This document shows positions 1-12,700 of a stretch of DNA of 64,000 nucleotides, one piece after another. Every line of letters begins with the position of its first letter. The first letter of the stretch is position 1. The notes beneath the pieces are model-generated. The model had not been told where the DNA came from, did no database searches, and saw only the letters and a program-made list of their open reading frames with translations. Origin of the DNA: Scortum barcoo (Eukaryota; Chordata; Actinopteri; Centrarchiformes; Terapontidae); the NCBI GenBank assembly GCA_023238725.1, contig CM041552.1:11287647-11351646 (forward strand), given 5' to 3'. Both the position numbers and the translations under genes were made by a program.

Positions 1-717
1 ATAGAAAACAACATGCAAACCTGTAATATGGTCCTTTAAATAAATGATATATATTATATAAAGGCGTAGATGGAGAAGGAGAAAGAGAGGAAAAAAAGAG
101 GCAGAGCAAAAATGTACATCTCTGAACCGATAATGCAGACAGACAAACTTCCATATTATATTTGGCTGTGTGGGAAGAAGGTATGAGTTGACTTCTGCGT
201 TATGGCTCCGGAAAGGCCTGGTGACTCAGGTAGGCTGGGGGCAAGCTGCTTCGGAGAAAGATGGAAAGCATGAGATGTAGACAAGTATAGACAGGCAGGT
301 AGAAAGCAAATCAGCCAGAGGAGGAGGAGGAGGAGGAGGGAGGCTGCGAGGGGCTGCGAGGGGAGCAGAGTGACTGACAGATGAACAGAAGATGGGCCTG
401 TTGAGTATGGCTGTTATACAACAACGACGTGAAGGTGCAGACTAATTACAATGCACAATACAAATGCACAATACTGAGGTTTTGCTAATTGCATGGAGCG
501 TGTGTATGTGTGTGCTGGTGTCTCTGCTGCCTTTGCATGTGGGATTTATCTTTGCCCAGCAGGCAGTGTTGTACCATATGGTCCACAGAGTAGCTATTCC
601 TAAAACAACGCGCACACACACACACTCAGACACAAAGACACGTAAGCTCACACATGAACACGGACATGTGCACACGGTGGGGAAAATAAGAGAGATGGAG
701 AGGAAGAAGAAGAGGAC

Positions 718-738
718 AGAGAGAGAGAGAGAGAGAGA
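718..738. repeat. (GA)n microsatellite
   Basis: Uninterrupted GA dinucleotide run of about 10 units, followed after a short break by another GAGAG. It creates the false serine/leucine-rich frames on the minus strand here. Confidence 0.95.
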
Positions 739-1206
739 CAGAGAGTCACTGGTGAGCGAGATAGAGCCATCTGCCCATCCTGATTTGCCGAGATCCACAG
801 ATCACAAAGCAAATGATAATTACACAACAAGCTAACACTGGGCTGTGGCAAGCAATGAATTATATTTGCTGACAAATATGCAAAACGTTAAGAGCTTAAA
901 TAAAATCAGACAGGCAGTGAGAGAAGAAGGGGGCGGAGAATAAGACAACAAACTGACAACAGCACCTCAAACTTTTTTTTGTTTTTCATTCTCCAGACAG
1001 GAAGTTTGAAGCAGCTGAAAAGATGACAAGATGCCCCCAGATACTCCTCAAACAGCAGGCCCGCGAAGGGGGTGGGCAGGCTGGCTGGAGGTCCACTAAG
1101 CCCCTGAGAGTCCATATGGTCTGGAGGCTTACACACCGTGCGATGACATGGGAAGGCAAGCCCAGAGGCTGCATGCAAGGAAAGGAAGAAGAAAGAGGAA
1201 TGAAGG

Positions 1207-1208
<2 letters not shown>

Positions 1209-1238
<30 letters not shown>
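1209..1238. repeat. (GT)15 microsatellite
   Basis: Uninterrupted GT run of 15 units, likely polymorphic in length. Confidence 0.97.
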
Positions 1239-1240
<2 letters not shown>

Positions 1241-2055
1241 GGGGGGGTACAGGGGGCATGTTATGAGCATTTGGAGATGTGCGCTCATGTGTGACACACT
1301 CTAGGAAAGGCATAATTTGTGTGAACCCACGTGCACGTCTGTGTTTGGGCAGCAATTTGTCCGGCTTTAACGCCACAGGGGGCGGAGGTTGTGTGAGGAA
1401 ACCAACTCTATGGGATAAGAGACATGGTGGAATTTATGTGTCCGCGCGTGTGTCAGGGTAAATAAATAAAGAGCAATAATGACTCTGCGTCATATGATCC
1501 TGCTGCACGGTGACACTAATGACATTAGCCTGAATGAGAGCCCTGCAGTGTGGCCTCCTCCCCTCCCTCACGTCCCTGCGTTTATCTACCCTTCGTCCTC
1601 AACGCCGTTTCCCCTCCTCTGTCATCTCCAGCTTGTCTCTGACACTTTGTCCCTTGCTTGCAATAATTTGTTCCGTCTTGTTAATTGATCTGCTTTGGAT
1701 TGTTTTAGACAGGCTATTGCTGCGATGATTAGACCCACGCACCTTCTTAATTGGATGGCATCCCATTACGGCTGACAATTCATGCGCTCTGCGGCAGACG
1801 TAACAGATATCAATCAGCATTATCGTGGTTGGAGTAGACTCACAGTTCCAAATTGAAAGAGGATCATTGGAGGCAATTAATATATTGAAGATGGGCTGTG
1901 ATTGTTTAAGTAACTATCCCGAGGGGGCCTTGTTGTTTTTGATATGTCAGTCTTTCTTTTACACATGGATAACAGCTTTGGAAACATACTGGATTATGGC
2001 TCATCGCTTGATACGTTTTATTGAGTCCTATTAAACAAATACAGAGTGAAAATGA

Positions 2056-2537
2056 AAGGAGTTGCTTTACTTTGGGAAATACCTACATACATCTTGCTGA
2101 GAGTTAGATGAGAAAATTGATATCACTCTTATGTATGTACACTAAATCTATGAAGTTACTGGCAGAACCTGGCTAACTTAGCTTAGCATAAAGACTAAAG
2201 ATGGAGGGAAACAGACACAACCTGTCTGCCAGCACCTTTAAAACTCGCCCATTGACACGTTACATGTTGTTTGTTTAACCCATGCAAAAACCAAAGTGTA
2301 AGAACAATCATTTGTGTTTTTTGCGGGGAGCTTTGTCCTGGACTAATTTCTTGCCAGACTTCCCAGAGCCTCGTCATCATGTGTCAGCCTTAGAAACAGT
2401 CTGGCAGCTATACAGATTTATACCTTTGAACAGAGCCACGCTGTTTCCAGTCTTTGTGCTAAGCTAAGCTGATTGGCTGCTGAAGGTAGCAACATGTGAA
2501 TCTAACCCTTTCCCAAAATGTTGAACTATTCCTGGAT
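2056..2537. mobile_element. Teleost palindromic dispersed repeat (MITE-like), near full length
   Basis: The left side carries TTTGGGAAATAC, then GAGAGTTAGATGAGAA, then TTAGCTTAGCATAAAGACT. The right side carries CTAAGCTAAGCTGATTGGCTGCTG and ends CCCAAAATGTTGAACTATTCC. The two ends are imperfect inverted repeats around TTTGGGAAA. I recognise these words as a very common fish repeat with long inverted arms and no coding capacity. Its superfamily is not evident to me. Partial relatives occur at about 21645-21760, 46640-46770, 52500-52830 and 57420-57690. Confidence 0.7.
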
Positions 2538-2539
2538 AG

Positions 2540-5500
2540 GATAAACCCAGAGGTGTGAGATATAAAAAATGATGACTCTTGCGGCGAGCATCTGGTCGAT
2601 ATCATGTTGACTTTTCAAAGAAATAGGCAGATGGTTCAACAAAAGCTAATAAAGCAAATGAAGAAAAATGGGAGCAAGAAGAGCAAGTGAAGATAGGCTT
2701 AGGCATGCCCCGACGGAGGGAGGAAGAGAAGAGTGAAGGGAAAAGGAAAAGAGCAGCACAAGGACCGACACTGAGTCACACGGCAGGACAGGAAGTCTTA
2801 GATGGAGACACCCTTCCTTCCTGTCAGCGCAATGATCACCAACACTGGACACCATTCAGTCTCACATCACATGACACATGTGACAAGTATTACGGTGGAT
2901 AGTACCGTGCCTTGTACTTTGTGCGGGGTACATGGAGTTGGCTCGTTGGCTACGTGTTGCCCGTAGTAACTTATTTTAGTAAAAATGCCACATCGATTCC
3001 AAGACTGTGCCTCCAAATGAAGCCAGTCAGGATGCAATCTTCTCAGGGAACAGTGGGTTTCTCTCACCTGCTTTTGATTTCAGTGCCTGTGATGATAAAA
3101 AATCGATCTCCAGGGGGTTTATATCTTCTCTATCCTTGTGGAGTTTTCTTTTGGTAGAAGCCTGCAGGCAGCAGGATTAGGACACACTGAAATCTCAGCA
3201 GCCAGACAGTGAATTTGAGCACACCCATTGATCAGCAAATTACTTTGTAACTAAGCACAGGGTGCCAAAGGCAGAAAAGAGCAGTGAGCTCCAGATTTAT
3301 GTGCAGCTCCCATCTGTTAACATGCTTTTCAGTTATCTTATTGTGCCCGTAGCCCAGCAAGATATTTGCATATGAGCACAAACAGACAGCAAATATCATT
3401 TTGACACCTCTAAAAAAAAATAGCAGGACTGGATGTGATTTTCACAGGCAGACACTGACTAAGTTAAATCACACCACTGAGAGTGTGATCTGTAGTAATA
3501 GAGGAAAATGGCAAATAGTGGTCTCAGCCTGGATACCATACACACACCCCGATCATTGCTCCATCGTTGTACCCCAATCTGGCTGAAGATTTTCACACCG
3601 AGGGACATGAATTGACCTTCAGAATCATGCCAGATTCACATTGTATTGTTCAGACCATAATTACATGCAGCTAAGTGGGAAAACCATGTTACGTTAGGCT
3701 CCGACTTGTAATTCTGTGAGGCTGAGATGTTTCCCACTTGCAGGAAAGATCTAAAAATGTTTCAGTAAACTGTTGGAAACAATCCAACGTTAACACTCAT
3801 TGAATGAGTTCAGCTAATTTAGCTATTCAGTATTACTTGTTTGTGGTTTCAATTGTTTAGGAACCGCAATGAATACTTACAAGACAACAAGCTGATTTAA
3901 GATTTCTTTCCCTGGAGTGATTACAAGGCTAACAGTGGGGCTAACTGTCTTGCAATATTGCAGGAATGCTCCCAAATCAGGTTAACAGGAAGTTCTTTCT
4001 GTTGTGCCAGCATTGCACTGATGCAGTTTGAAACACCTTAATGATACTCTGCTCAGATTCTGACCACAACAAACATCATGGAGCATTGTTTTGATGAGTT
4101 GTCTCTATCATGTGCTCTGCTAGAATGCACGCAAGGACCCACGTTTGTACACACGCATGCAAATGACAGTTTCATGCTATTTTAGTCATTTAAAAAATGG
4201 TGGCAAGGCTTAGAAAAGTTTAAATGCATGTGTAAAAAAAAGGGAAGAAAAGGACTGCTGGCTGATGTGAACAATTTAAGTTCTAAATTATTTTTAAAAA
4301 TACCTTTACAAATGTTTTTTGAGGAATAACATTTGCACTGCTTGATAGGCCTCGGATATCCAAATAATGTGATTAGTAAAGGAACACTGGATATGAATAT
4401 AACTGTTGTTTGTTTACAATAAAACTCTGCAAGGCAACTTTAAGTATAATTGCACCAATATGCAACATTAGAGTTAAATTTTCATGGCTCTAAAGTATAT
4501 ACTTAAAGACTGTAAAGCAGTTGTGCTGGTAACCATAGTGCAGCAGGATCCAGAGCCCAGCGATGTGGGTCAGTAGACTGGAGATTCCCAGTGTCACAGG
4601 AGACTTCCTCTTCCACAGCTCCACACAGGATATGAGCAATTTCCTCAGAGCCTAGCCTCTCCAAAATTCCCAGAAATCATTTCAGCTTAAGGGTCATATC
4701 TAGGTTATCCGCCATATCTTAAAGATAACACATAATAACAGTTTCATGCATGAGCATTATGTTCTTGCATGATGGAACAATGAGCAAGTGTACACCCGGG
4801 TAGGATTGCACATGTACACATTGCACTTTATCAGCACAAAAATATCACAGTGGTTTCAGTGAAAATGAAAGAGCCTGGAGTGTGACTCACGTTGTAACAA
4901 CCTGGTGTTATGTGTTCAGAGTAATCTGGCCGTAGAGGTATGAATGTTCGGTTCCGACTGCTCTGTCACGCTCACTTCCTGCTGCAGTGTGTTAGTGTGT
5001 GAGACAGATACTGAGGCATTTTGGGTGGGGCTCCTGAGTAATTTTACAGCTACAGTAAACTAAGCAAGCAGTCAGCTGTTACACACACTGATTTGTCAAT
5101 TCTCGCTTCCTGTCACGACCATATTTGGAAAATGTTTCCGCAAGATAAACGGACATGTGTTGACACCATAGAAAAGTTAGCTTAATAAAAAAAATTTAAA
5201 GATATTAAAACAATCTACAAACCATTCTTTACACTTCTTTTCAATTTCACAACTTGACAAACTTTCCCAAACTGAGTATCAACTGCTTCACGAGAATCCA
5301 AACACTTGAGGAAAAAAAAAAATTAGGCCACAAAGAAATTATATTAAGGTTCCCATTTCCTTAAAATGTAATGTTAGTTTGTTTCCTGGTTGGTCAGCAT
5401 ACACAAGTCAGGATTATTAGTTTCACTTAAAGAGAACAAGATGAGTTCAATTTTATCTGGAAAAAAAAGCCTTTTTAGAGGCCAGTGGATCTTTTGCTGT

Positions 5501-6810
5501 GCGGACAAGCTGATTTGTTGTTTTTGGTAATGTGATGGTTGCAAGACAGCTATGAACTTGACAATTTGGCGATGTCAGGGCCACTATTACCACATGTTAG
5601 GTTGAAAATGCGGGAGGCATCCTTACTAATTGTCTCTGCCAAATGACAGGAGAATAGATAAGGACAAGATGACAAACACATATATCCTCAGAGCTCGCAT
5701 AAACAAAGCCGGTAAGCACACACACACACACTTCTCACCCTCCGCGAAAACTTCGGCTTTTCTTTTTGTAGTTGCTCTCTCCCACAAGGTTTCTTTTTTT
5801 TGCCCCCTGGTTGCTCAGGTTATAAAAGAGATGTTGCATAACCCTGCCTCGGGAGAGAAGTTTGATGATGAATCTGGACTCATAACTGGGGGAAGAAAGG
5901 AGGCCGAAGGATGGAGGCAGAAGAGTAAATAACTACATAAACACGCCTTGGCAGTAACATGGTAGCTGTCTAAAAAGCCCCTCCAATTCTCGCCCCGCCA
6001 AGGAAAACACACGCCGCAAAGTGAGAACTTCCTAGAAAGGCATGGGAAACCAAATTGGAAGAAAAAGGATGCAGAGTAATGATGAGTCCAGTCAGAAACT
6101 CAGCAGCAGAGAGGGGAGGAAAAGATGATGGAATGAGAAAAAGAAATGGGATTGCAAATGGGGGAGGAAGGTCACGGATGTCACAGCATGTTAGTCAGAA
6201 TGCTGATGTTGTCATGGTGACGGGGGCAACGCCGGAGTGGTGGGAGGCAGTCACGTGACCCGGCGTCAGGCCCTGGAGGAGGATGCCACAAACCCTCCTC
6301 TGACCACATATCTACCAGAAGTGGGGGGATGGAAAGGAAAGGAGGGCAGGAAGATGAAGCTGACTGCAAGTTCTGCGTATGTGGAGAAAGTTCAACTCTC
6401 AGTTTGTTTTACAACACCGCGCACCGGGGAGGCAGGATAATGTAATGAGTGCAGACAGATTTCTGTCACCACAAGGCCAAAGTCCTCGCCCCGCTCCAGC
6501 GCCCATAGCAGGACATCGACTTCCACCAGGAACCAGCTTGTGCTAAATCTAAACTGAGCCTAGTTATAGGTAGAGATTTACACACTGCTATATTTAAGAC
6601 TTACATAAAGATTGCTGTTAGCAAGGATGGACACCCAGTACCTGGCAGGTAAAGCTGTTGCAAAGATAAATGGACAAACTGATGATGCCAACATAAGCTT
6701 GGTAATATAAGTTTGGACTGAAGATCAAAAGTTGAAGTGTGACCTCAAACTGGAAATATTTTAAGCTACATTTCACAAGATGTAAGATAAATGGCGCCTA
6801 ACTATAAATG
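2540..6810. other. Intergenic, nothing recognised
   Basis: A/T-rich sequence with no exon, RNA gene or long repeat that I can support. All frames are short and have no family resemblance. It lies downstream of the 3' end of rap2b. Confidence 0.5.
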
Positions 6811-6814
6811 GAAG

Positions 6815-6935
6815 TCTCTCTCTGTGCTTCGATTATCTCTGCAACCGTCCATCCGATCGACTTCACAATTTGTATTACTGCGGACCCGAGGGAGTGTAGT
6901 GTCAAATTACCTAAATAATGTCATTTAGCATAATC
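6815..6935. mobile_element. Fragment of a dispersed fish repeat
   Basis: Contains GATTATCTCTGCAACCGTCC, then ATCCGATCGACTTCACA and GGACCCGAGGGAGTG. I recognise this block as recurring in teleost intergenic DNA. Boundaries and family are uncertain and no coding sequence is present. Confidence 0.45.
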
Positions 6936-7164
6936 AGATAATTCTCGCTGATTCTAAAACTGCTTAAATACAACTAACCTAGAAACACACTTTTCTGCAT
7001 GAATAAAAAAGTAGTGACTACATTTACAAAGAATCAGCAGTTGGATGGTGTTACAGATTTACACATTGCTAAAGTCTTCACTAGATTGGACCTTTTGTAA
7101 GTTTTTAAAGGTGTAACCTGATTTAGTTAATGACTTACTTGAAGCTCAATAGTATTTTTTTTTG

Positions 7165-7300
7165 GGGGGGGGTTACCCTTTATTAGGACAGCTGAAGAGA
7201 GAAGGGGGAAGACATGCAGCCAGGGGACCCTGGGGTCCGCTGCAGCCCATGGCCTCATACATGGGCGCACGCACTGTACCACACTGAGCCACGTGTGCAA
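7165..7300 (-). mobile_element. SINE-like fragment, probably reversed
   Basis: A G9 run is followed by GGAAGACATGCAGCC, then CATACATGGGCGCACGC and CTGAGCCACGTG. This resembles the reverse orientation of a decayed, tRNA-related dispersed fish repeat. The internal promoter is too degraded to confirm, so family and limits are tentative. Confidence 0.4.
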
Positions 7301-9123
7301 TGCCCAAGCTTGATAGTATTTTTTGAACAACTTAGAAAGGCCCTTAAACACAAACTGTAAAAGGGACTTAGAAATACAACCAAGTCCAGATCCAGAGGTT
7401 GCTGTTTTGTTGCTAACTGCACCCTGGGACGTCCTTGTGGTGGGGGTGGCCGCGGTTAGGGGGGCGTGGGTATTATTATATCATGAAAAAAATCTCCCAG
7501 GGCATTATCTCAACCAGTTTAAAACTTCTGCGGTTTCACTCAAAACTTCCCAAACTCACGCAAATAGCACGGTCAGCTCCAAATGATGTCGTTTTCCCTT
7601 CTCTGAATGTGACCTAATGCATCGCCCCTGAACATCTGACGCGGGCCAGCGATCAAACGGAGTCGCAAACAAACTGCAAGGAAACACTCAAGGCCGTTCA
7701 CCACTCGCAGAGAAGCCAGCCTGTCGCTCAAGTGAGAAACCACACCCAAACCTCAGCAGCTAGATCTGAAGGAGGCCGCGGAGCAACATCAGCTGAGCGA
7801 CCGAAGGTAACACCACTGAAGATCTTAATACCCTGTGCATTTGGGAATTTATCCATACAGCTCAAGATACCAATTATATATTTAATTATACCTACAGGAA
7901 GACAAAATTGCAGACTGCCATGCCACCACACAGTTAATGACCTGATTTTTTCCTCCCCATCATAATTAAAACACTGATTGTAACTGAGCTCAAATTACAA
8001 ATCAGGTCCTTAAGCATTACTTGTCCTCACTGACACCAGTGAACAAAAGCTATTAATCCACACAGGGGACGTGGCGAGTAACTAGTCCTGTCTGACTGGC
8101 TCACTTGGCCTAGTTTCCGTTTCAGATCGAGCTCTGGTGCGAACCGAAGCAACTGTGCTATGATTATCTAAAGATGGTATAAAGAGCAGTTTGACTGTGT
8201 GCCCAGTGGGATCCATCTTGTGACACAGTGGGGCGGTGTCTGGAGGCCTGTTTAGACAAACCCTGCGCTCTCCCTTTTATCTTTTATCACAGCTGCTCTA
8301 TCTCCCCTTCTCTACCTTTTGTGTTTTGTGTAGCTCCTCTGCGATATTCCTATCTCGTCCTCTATCTTGAGTCGTGATCAGGAAGGACAGAGGGAAGAAA
8401 GCAAGGAAACAACAAGGAAAAGTCGCTTACATTCAGGCTCAAAGGGCAAGAGCAAGACCAAAGCCTTGAAATTAAGCAGAAAGAATATGTAAATACCACT
8501 CTGTTATTTGCAATTTTGCAACTTTCTCCCCCGTTCCATCTCTCTTTCAGCTCAGGCTGAAGACATGTCCAGGCATTACAGTTGAAGGAATGGCAGGAAT
8601 GAGAGGAATTCCGGGGCATTCCCATCTCGGCACAGTCAGCTCGAGTGAGAAGGCCACTCCCTGATTTACAGAGAGAGCTGACAGGAAAAGCTAATGGATG
8701 AGCTGTCATGACGCTTCTTACTCTCCACTAACCCTCGTTATGTTTACTCAGTCCACTAGGGAATACACAGTGAGAAATACACTTCGCACTATCCAGCTCA
8801 CAGGAAGATACACCGGCGACTGTAAAGTTTCTCCAGCAAAATCTACTTAATGTCTTACAATCTACTGTCACACCTATGATAACATCTCACAGTTCAAGGG
8901 GCAACATGGTGAAAGAATATGATACAGTCCCATGGATTAAGTAATAACAGGGTAATAAGGAAGCTGAAAGGTCTAGTCTAGAAATGGGTACAATGGAGGA
9001 GGTGAGTGATGCCACTGCTGCTGTATCTGGACAAAGTCCCGGCATTGGAATGCTGCAGGAATCTGAACCGCGGTGGGTTTAAATGTGTGCAACGTGGGTT
9101 AACTGCAGTCTGTGTTATTACTA

Positions 9124-9124
<1 letters not shown>

Positions 9125-9175
<51 letters not shown>
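9125..9175. repeat. (TG)25 microsatellite
   Basis: Perfect TG run of about 51 nt, one of the longest perfect repeats in the window, with Z-DNA-forming potential. Confidence 0.98.
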
Positions 9176-9176
<1 letters not shown>

Positions 9177-9892
9177 CATGTGTGAGTGAAAGACAGAAAA
9201 AACAAAGCTCATTCAGCCTCCCGGGGGAAGACAAACAAGGAGCGAATGGTCATTCCCGTGTTGTTATGGTAATGCATGGTTCAAAAAGAAACGACAGCGA
9301 CACACACTAAAAAGCTAACAATGCTGATGCGTATAAGCTGAATGCGAGACACCGTCACATGGGTTTTCTTTTTCTTGAATGATAGGTGTCACGTAGAGAG
9401 AGAAAAGCTGATAGAGTCAAATGGATTTCAGGGAGCATACTGCCTTCGATAGATACAGTTCATAACAGGCACATCTGCCAAGAAAGAAAAAAAAAAAGGG
9501 CAACCACACTCTTGAACACAACAGAGCCTCAGAAATAGCATGATGACGCTGGGAGAGAAAGAGAAGTCTGTAATTCAGCAAGGAGCCTATATAGTGATTA
9601 AGTCCCATGTAAAAAAAAATGCAAACACACCACCCACTCTCACTGACTCTGTCGCAACACTTCCTGTCAGAGCGACTGCTTCTACCCGCAAAGAAAAAAC
9701 AAAAACAAACCACAGATCTTGCATCAATGCAGCAAACAGCACACCCATATCCTAATCACTCAGAGATCAATATTTAGTTACTGCCTTTACTGTAACCAAG
9801 GAAGGGAAATTATTTATCTAAGGCTGTAAACAGCTCTCTTGACACAGCAAAGCTTTCACGCTTTAAAAGTAAGATAAGGCTTTATTTTCCCA

Positions 9893-9897
<5 letters not shown>

Positions 9898-9962
<65 letters not shown>
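9898..9962. repeat. (TA)32 microsatellite
   Basis: Perfect alternating TA tract of 65 nt. It is fully self-complementary and so is a candidate cruciform or fragile, length-unstable site. It produces the tyrosine/isoleucine frames seen here on the minus strand. Confidence 0.98.
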
Positions 9963-9965
<3 letters not shown>

Positions 9966-12700
9966 TTATATGATCAAACAGGCTGACACCCTCCTCTCTT
10001 ACAGTCACCATTCCAGCAGTGACTGAGCTCCCATAGGTCACGAGGCCACCACGAGCAGCCATACCACATCCCTACCCCCCTTAACCATGGCAACCACATC
10101 ACATGATCATCTCCCATGACTGGCAACCGCTGACAAGCCGGGCCAATCTGAAGAAACCTGAACACCACTGATTTCCTGTTGGCTGCAACTGAGACCAATA
10201 AATTTAAAAATAGCCTAATTAAATTCTTTGAAATTAAAAGAAAAAAAACACTACTGCAACTCAAGTAAGTATGCAAAAATGTGGCTGCAACATGCTGAAA
10301 CGTAAGAACTCAAAGGCTGAAGCCAATTAAAGTCACAAACACAAAGAGCCAACGTTGGTGCTGAGTTGTGCAAAAAAACAAAAAGAAGCAGGAAGTGAAA
10401 CTTTCACCTTCTCTCTCCTTAGAAATAGAGAGATAAAATAAAACAGGAACTCGACAGGCTCCTTTCTCTCCAAAGGGCAAATTCTTCTGCTATCAGATGT
10501 TTATACCACAGCAAGAGACTGAAGCTGCACAGCAGTCGAGGCTGGGGGGTGTACGTTTACAGTATCTGGGGCATAGCTGTAATATCTTCTCCCTCTCATC
10601 CGCTACCAGTTCAGCTATATCATTTTGAGTTCAGGTTCTGCTCTGCTCACGTCTAATCACACAATCCGTATCAACAGCTTGGAGGGCAATGGTGAACTAC
10701 GGAGCCGCGGCTCGTGTTGGATGTGAGGAAAATCTGAGACCTGCTATCAACAGCCACGCAAAACACGAAGCGCTTCTGCACAGATCGCTGAAACCGAATA
10801 TTAAGCTGTAAAGCTGTTGTTTCAACCTTAACGAGGGAGAAAAATATACAGACTGTGTGTACCTGCACATTTTTCTACACACACACACACACACACAGGA
10901 TCTGTACATAATGAGAGGACTGTTGTATTTATTCACCAGGGCTGGGCAGTAATTTAGTGTTATCAGCATTCAGTATTGTATATGAATGGATAAAACATAC
11001 TGCGTTATCATTTTGCAAATTCATGTTTCTTAATTAATCATTTAAAGCAATCTGTAACTTTAAAATGACATAATTAGTCATCTGCGTATGTGAGGAGTTT
11101 TTTTCCAAAGCAGCTTCGCAGCAAACAGTTAACTACATTTATTTGACTTTCCTATGTGATTTGGCATTCATTTACTACACATTATTAAACTAAAAGTCAT
11201 ATATACACTTATAAATATTGATTCCAGCTCTGTTGCCCAACTCCAGTGTACATTACTGTTCCAACCCACCTGTTGGATGGAGTATTAATGCTGAAGTCCA
11301 CCCCGACCTCCCCATGCCCCCACAGTCACATGGTGCAGGCAAAGCCAAAGAATACATATGATACCATCGCTTACACTGGCTAGCAGGCAAAGATACACGG
11401 CCTCGCAAAGTGGTGTGAGCCTGTGCAGGACGGTGACAGGCAGACACATGTGCTCAGACTCACAATACACAGTGCATACCATAACACAACATAAACGCAG
11501 CACAGTTCAAAGACCAGCGCATATCTCCCCTCAGAAAGACGGGACTCTGTGTGGAGCTCGTCTTGTGTTTGTTTATTCCCCCCCCCCCAAAGCCATACTG
11601 CAGTCCAACAGCCAGCCGGGGCTAGGTAATCCCTGTAGGTAAACAGAAGCAGAGCGGGGCTTGCTCAGCCATACCGGCCTCTCCATATCACTCACACACA
11701 CAGACACACACTCTGCACCCAGGCTGAAGCTCTGGGCTGAAACACTACTACACCCACACAGTTAAAAGAGACATTTCTCTGGAGCTGCACAGCACGGCCT
11801 TGACTGCTTACGCATGTGAGGACGACGAGCAGATCGAGGCGCTTTCATCTCAATCGCACGTCGCTGGTGAATGCGCTCGAGGTTCATCAAAAGGGGCAGG
11901 AGTTACAAATCTCAACGGGTACTTTGCAATCATCTTTTACACAAATCCCTGCTATTGAGCCGCAATGCGTGCGCACTAACAGCCTGGAAATAACCGTGCT
12001 TAGATTTCCAGCGTCATGTAAACACCCCAACAGTCTTTGGTCTCTTTTGAACATCTTTTTCTGAATGCGTCTACCATGTATACACCTTGGCCTATAATCA
12101 TTTAGCTTTTGGTTTCGCGCCTACATCACTGTGGTCTCGCCGTAAACCACACCAAATGTTTTGTTTGAGATCAATAAAAACATGCTTAGGCAGCAGTAGA
12201 AAAATACAAATTGATTGTAGATTGTAGGCACAACAGAAAAAATGCTTTTGTGTAACAATCAACATAAAACTCCTATTTCCTGTTATCTTGTTGGCTACCT
12301 CAACAATCAAACACCTTTTGTACGTTTGGTTTTGGGGGTGGGGGGGTCCTGGATACTGTAGATTATGCACACAACTGAACATTTACTTTTTGAACTACTG
12401 CACTGCTGTGGGTATTTGAAGTAATCCAGTTATTTGTGCATATTCAAACACACAAAGCGGGTGTTTGAACGATGACACACTCTCGTCCAAACCGCTCATG
12501 ACAACTCTGTTTGGCCTCAGCAAACTGGCAATCGGCCAGCCTGGTCATTCGGCGAAAGAAGTAGATGTCAACAAAGAGAAAACACAGCCTGGTTTCTTTT
12601 TTTAAAAATGCAATTTGTATTAAAAGTCTTGTTTTTAAAACAGACAGCCCACTGTTAAAAGGCTGCTCTGAAATTAAACTTACAATCAGGTTAGATTTGT

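Larger units (their letters stand above)
1..2050. other. Intergenic, simple-sequence rich
   Basis: No coding exon is recognisable on either strand. The stretch holds a GGA-triplet run near 319-341, a GA run at 718-738 and a GT run at 1209-1238. Reading frames here are low-complexity (serine/leucine or arginine/glutamate runs) produced by those repeats. The part from about 1630 to 1830 is repeat-free and A/T rich with several AATT-type homeodomain-like words, so it could be a conserved non-coding element, but only an alignment would show that. Confidence 0.5.
7305..12700. other. Intergenic, microsatellites only
   Basis: No gene is supported. Besides the TG run at 9125-9175 and the TA run at 9898-9962 there is a short AC run at about 10877-10898 and a C10 run near 11580. 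The first AATAAA-type signal downstream of rap2b in its own orientation is at 11572-11577, so part of this stretch could belong to a long rap2b 3' UTR. Confidence 0.5.

Noticed and set aside
442..875. Three overlapping frames near the left edge
   Set aside because: Low-complexity serine/leucine or arginine/glutamate products of the GA repeat.
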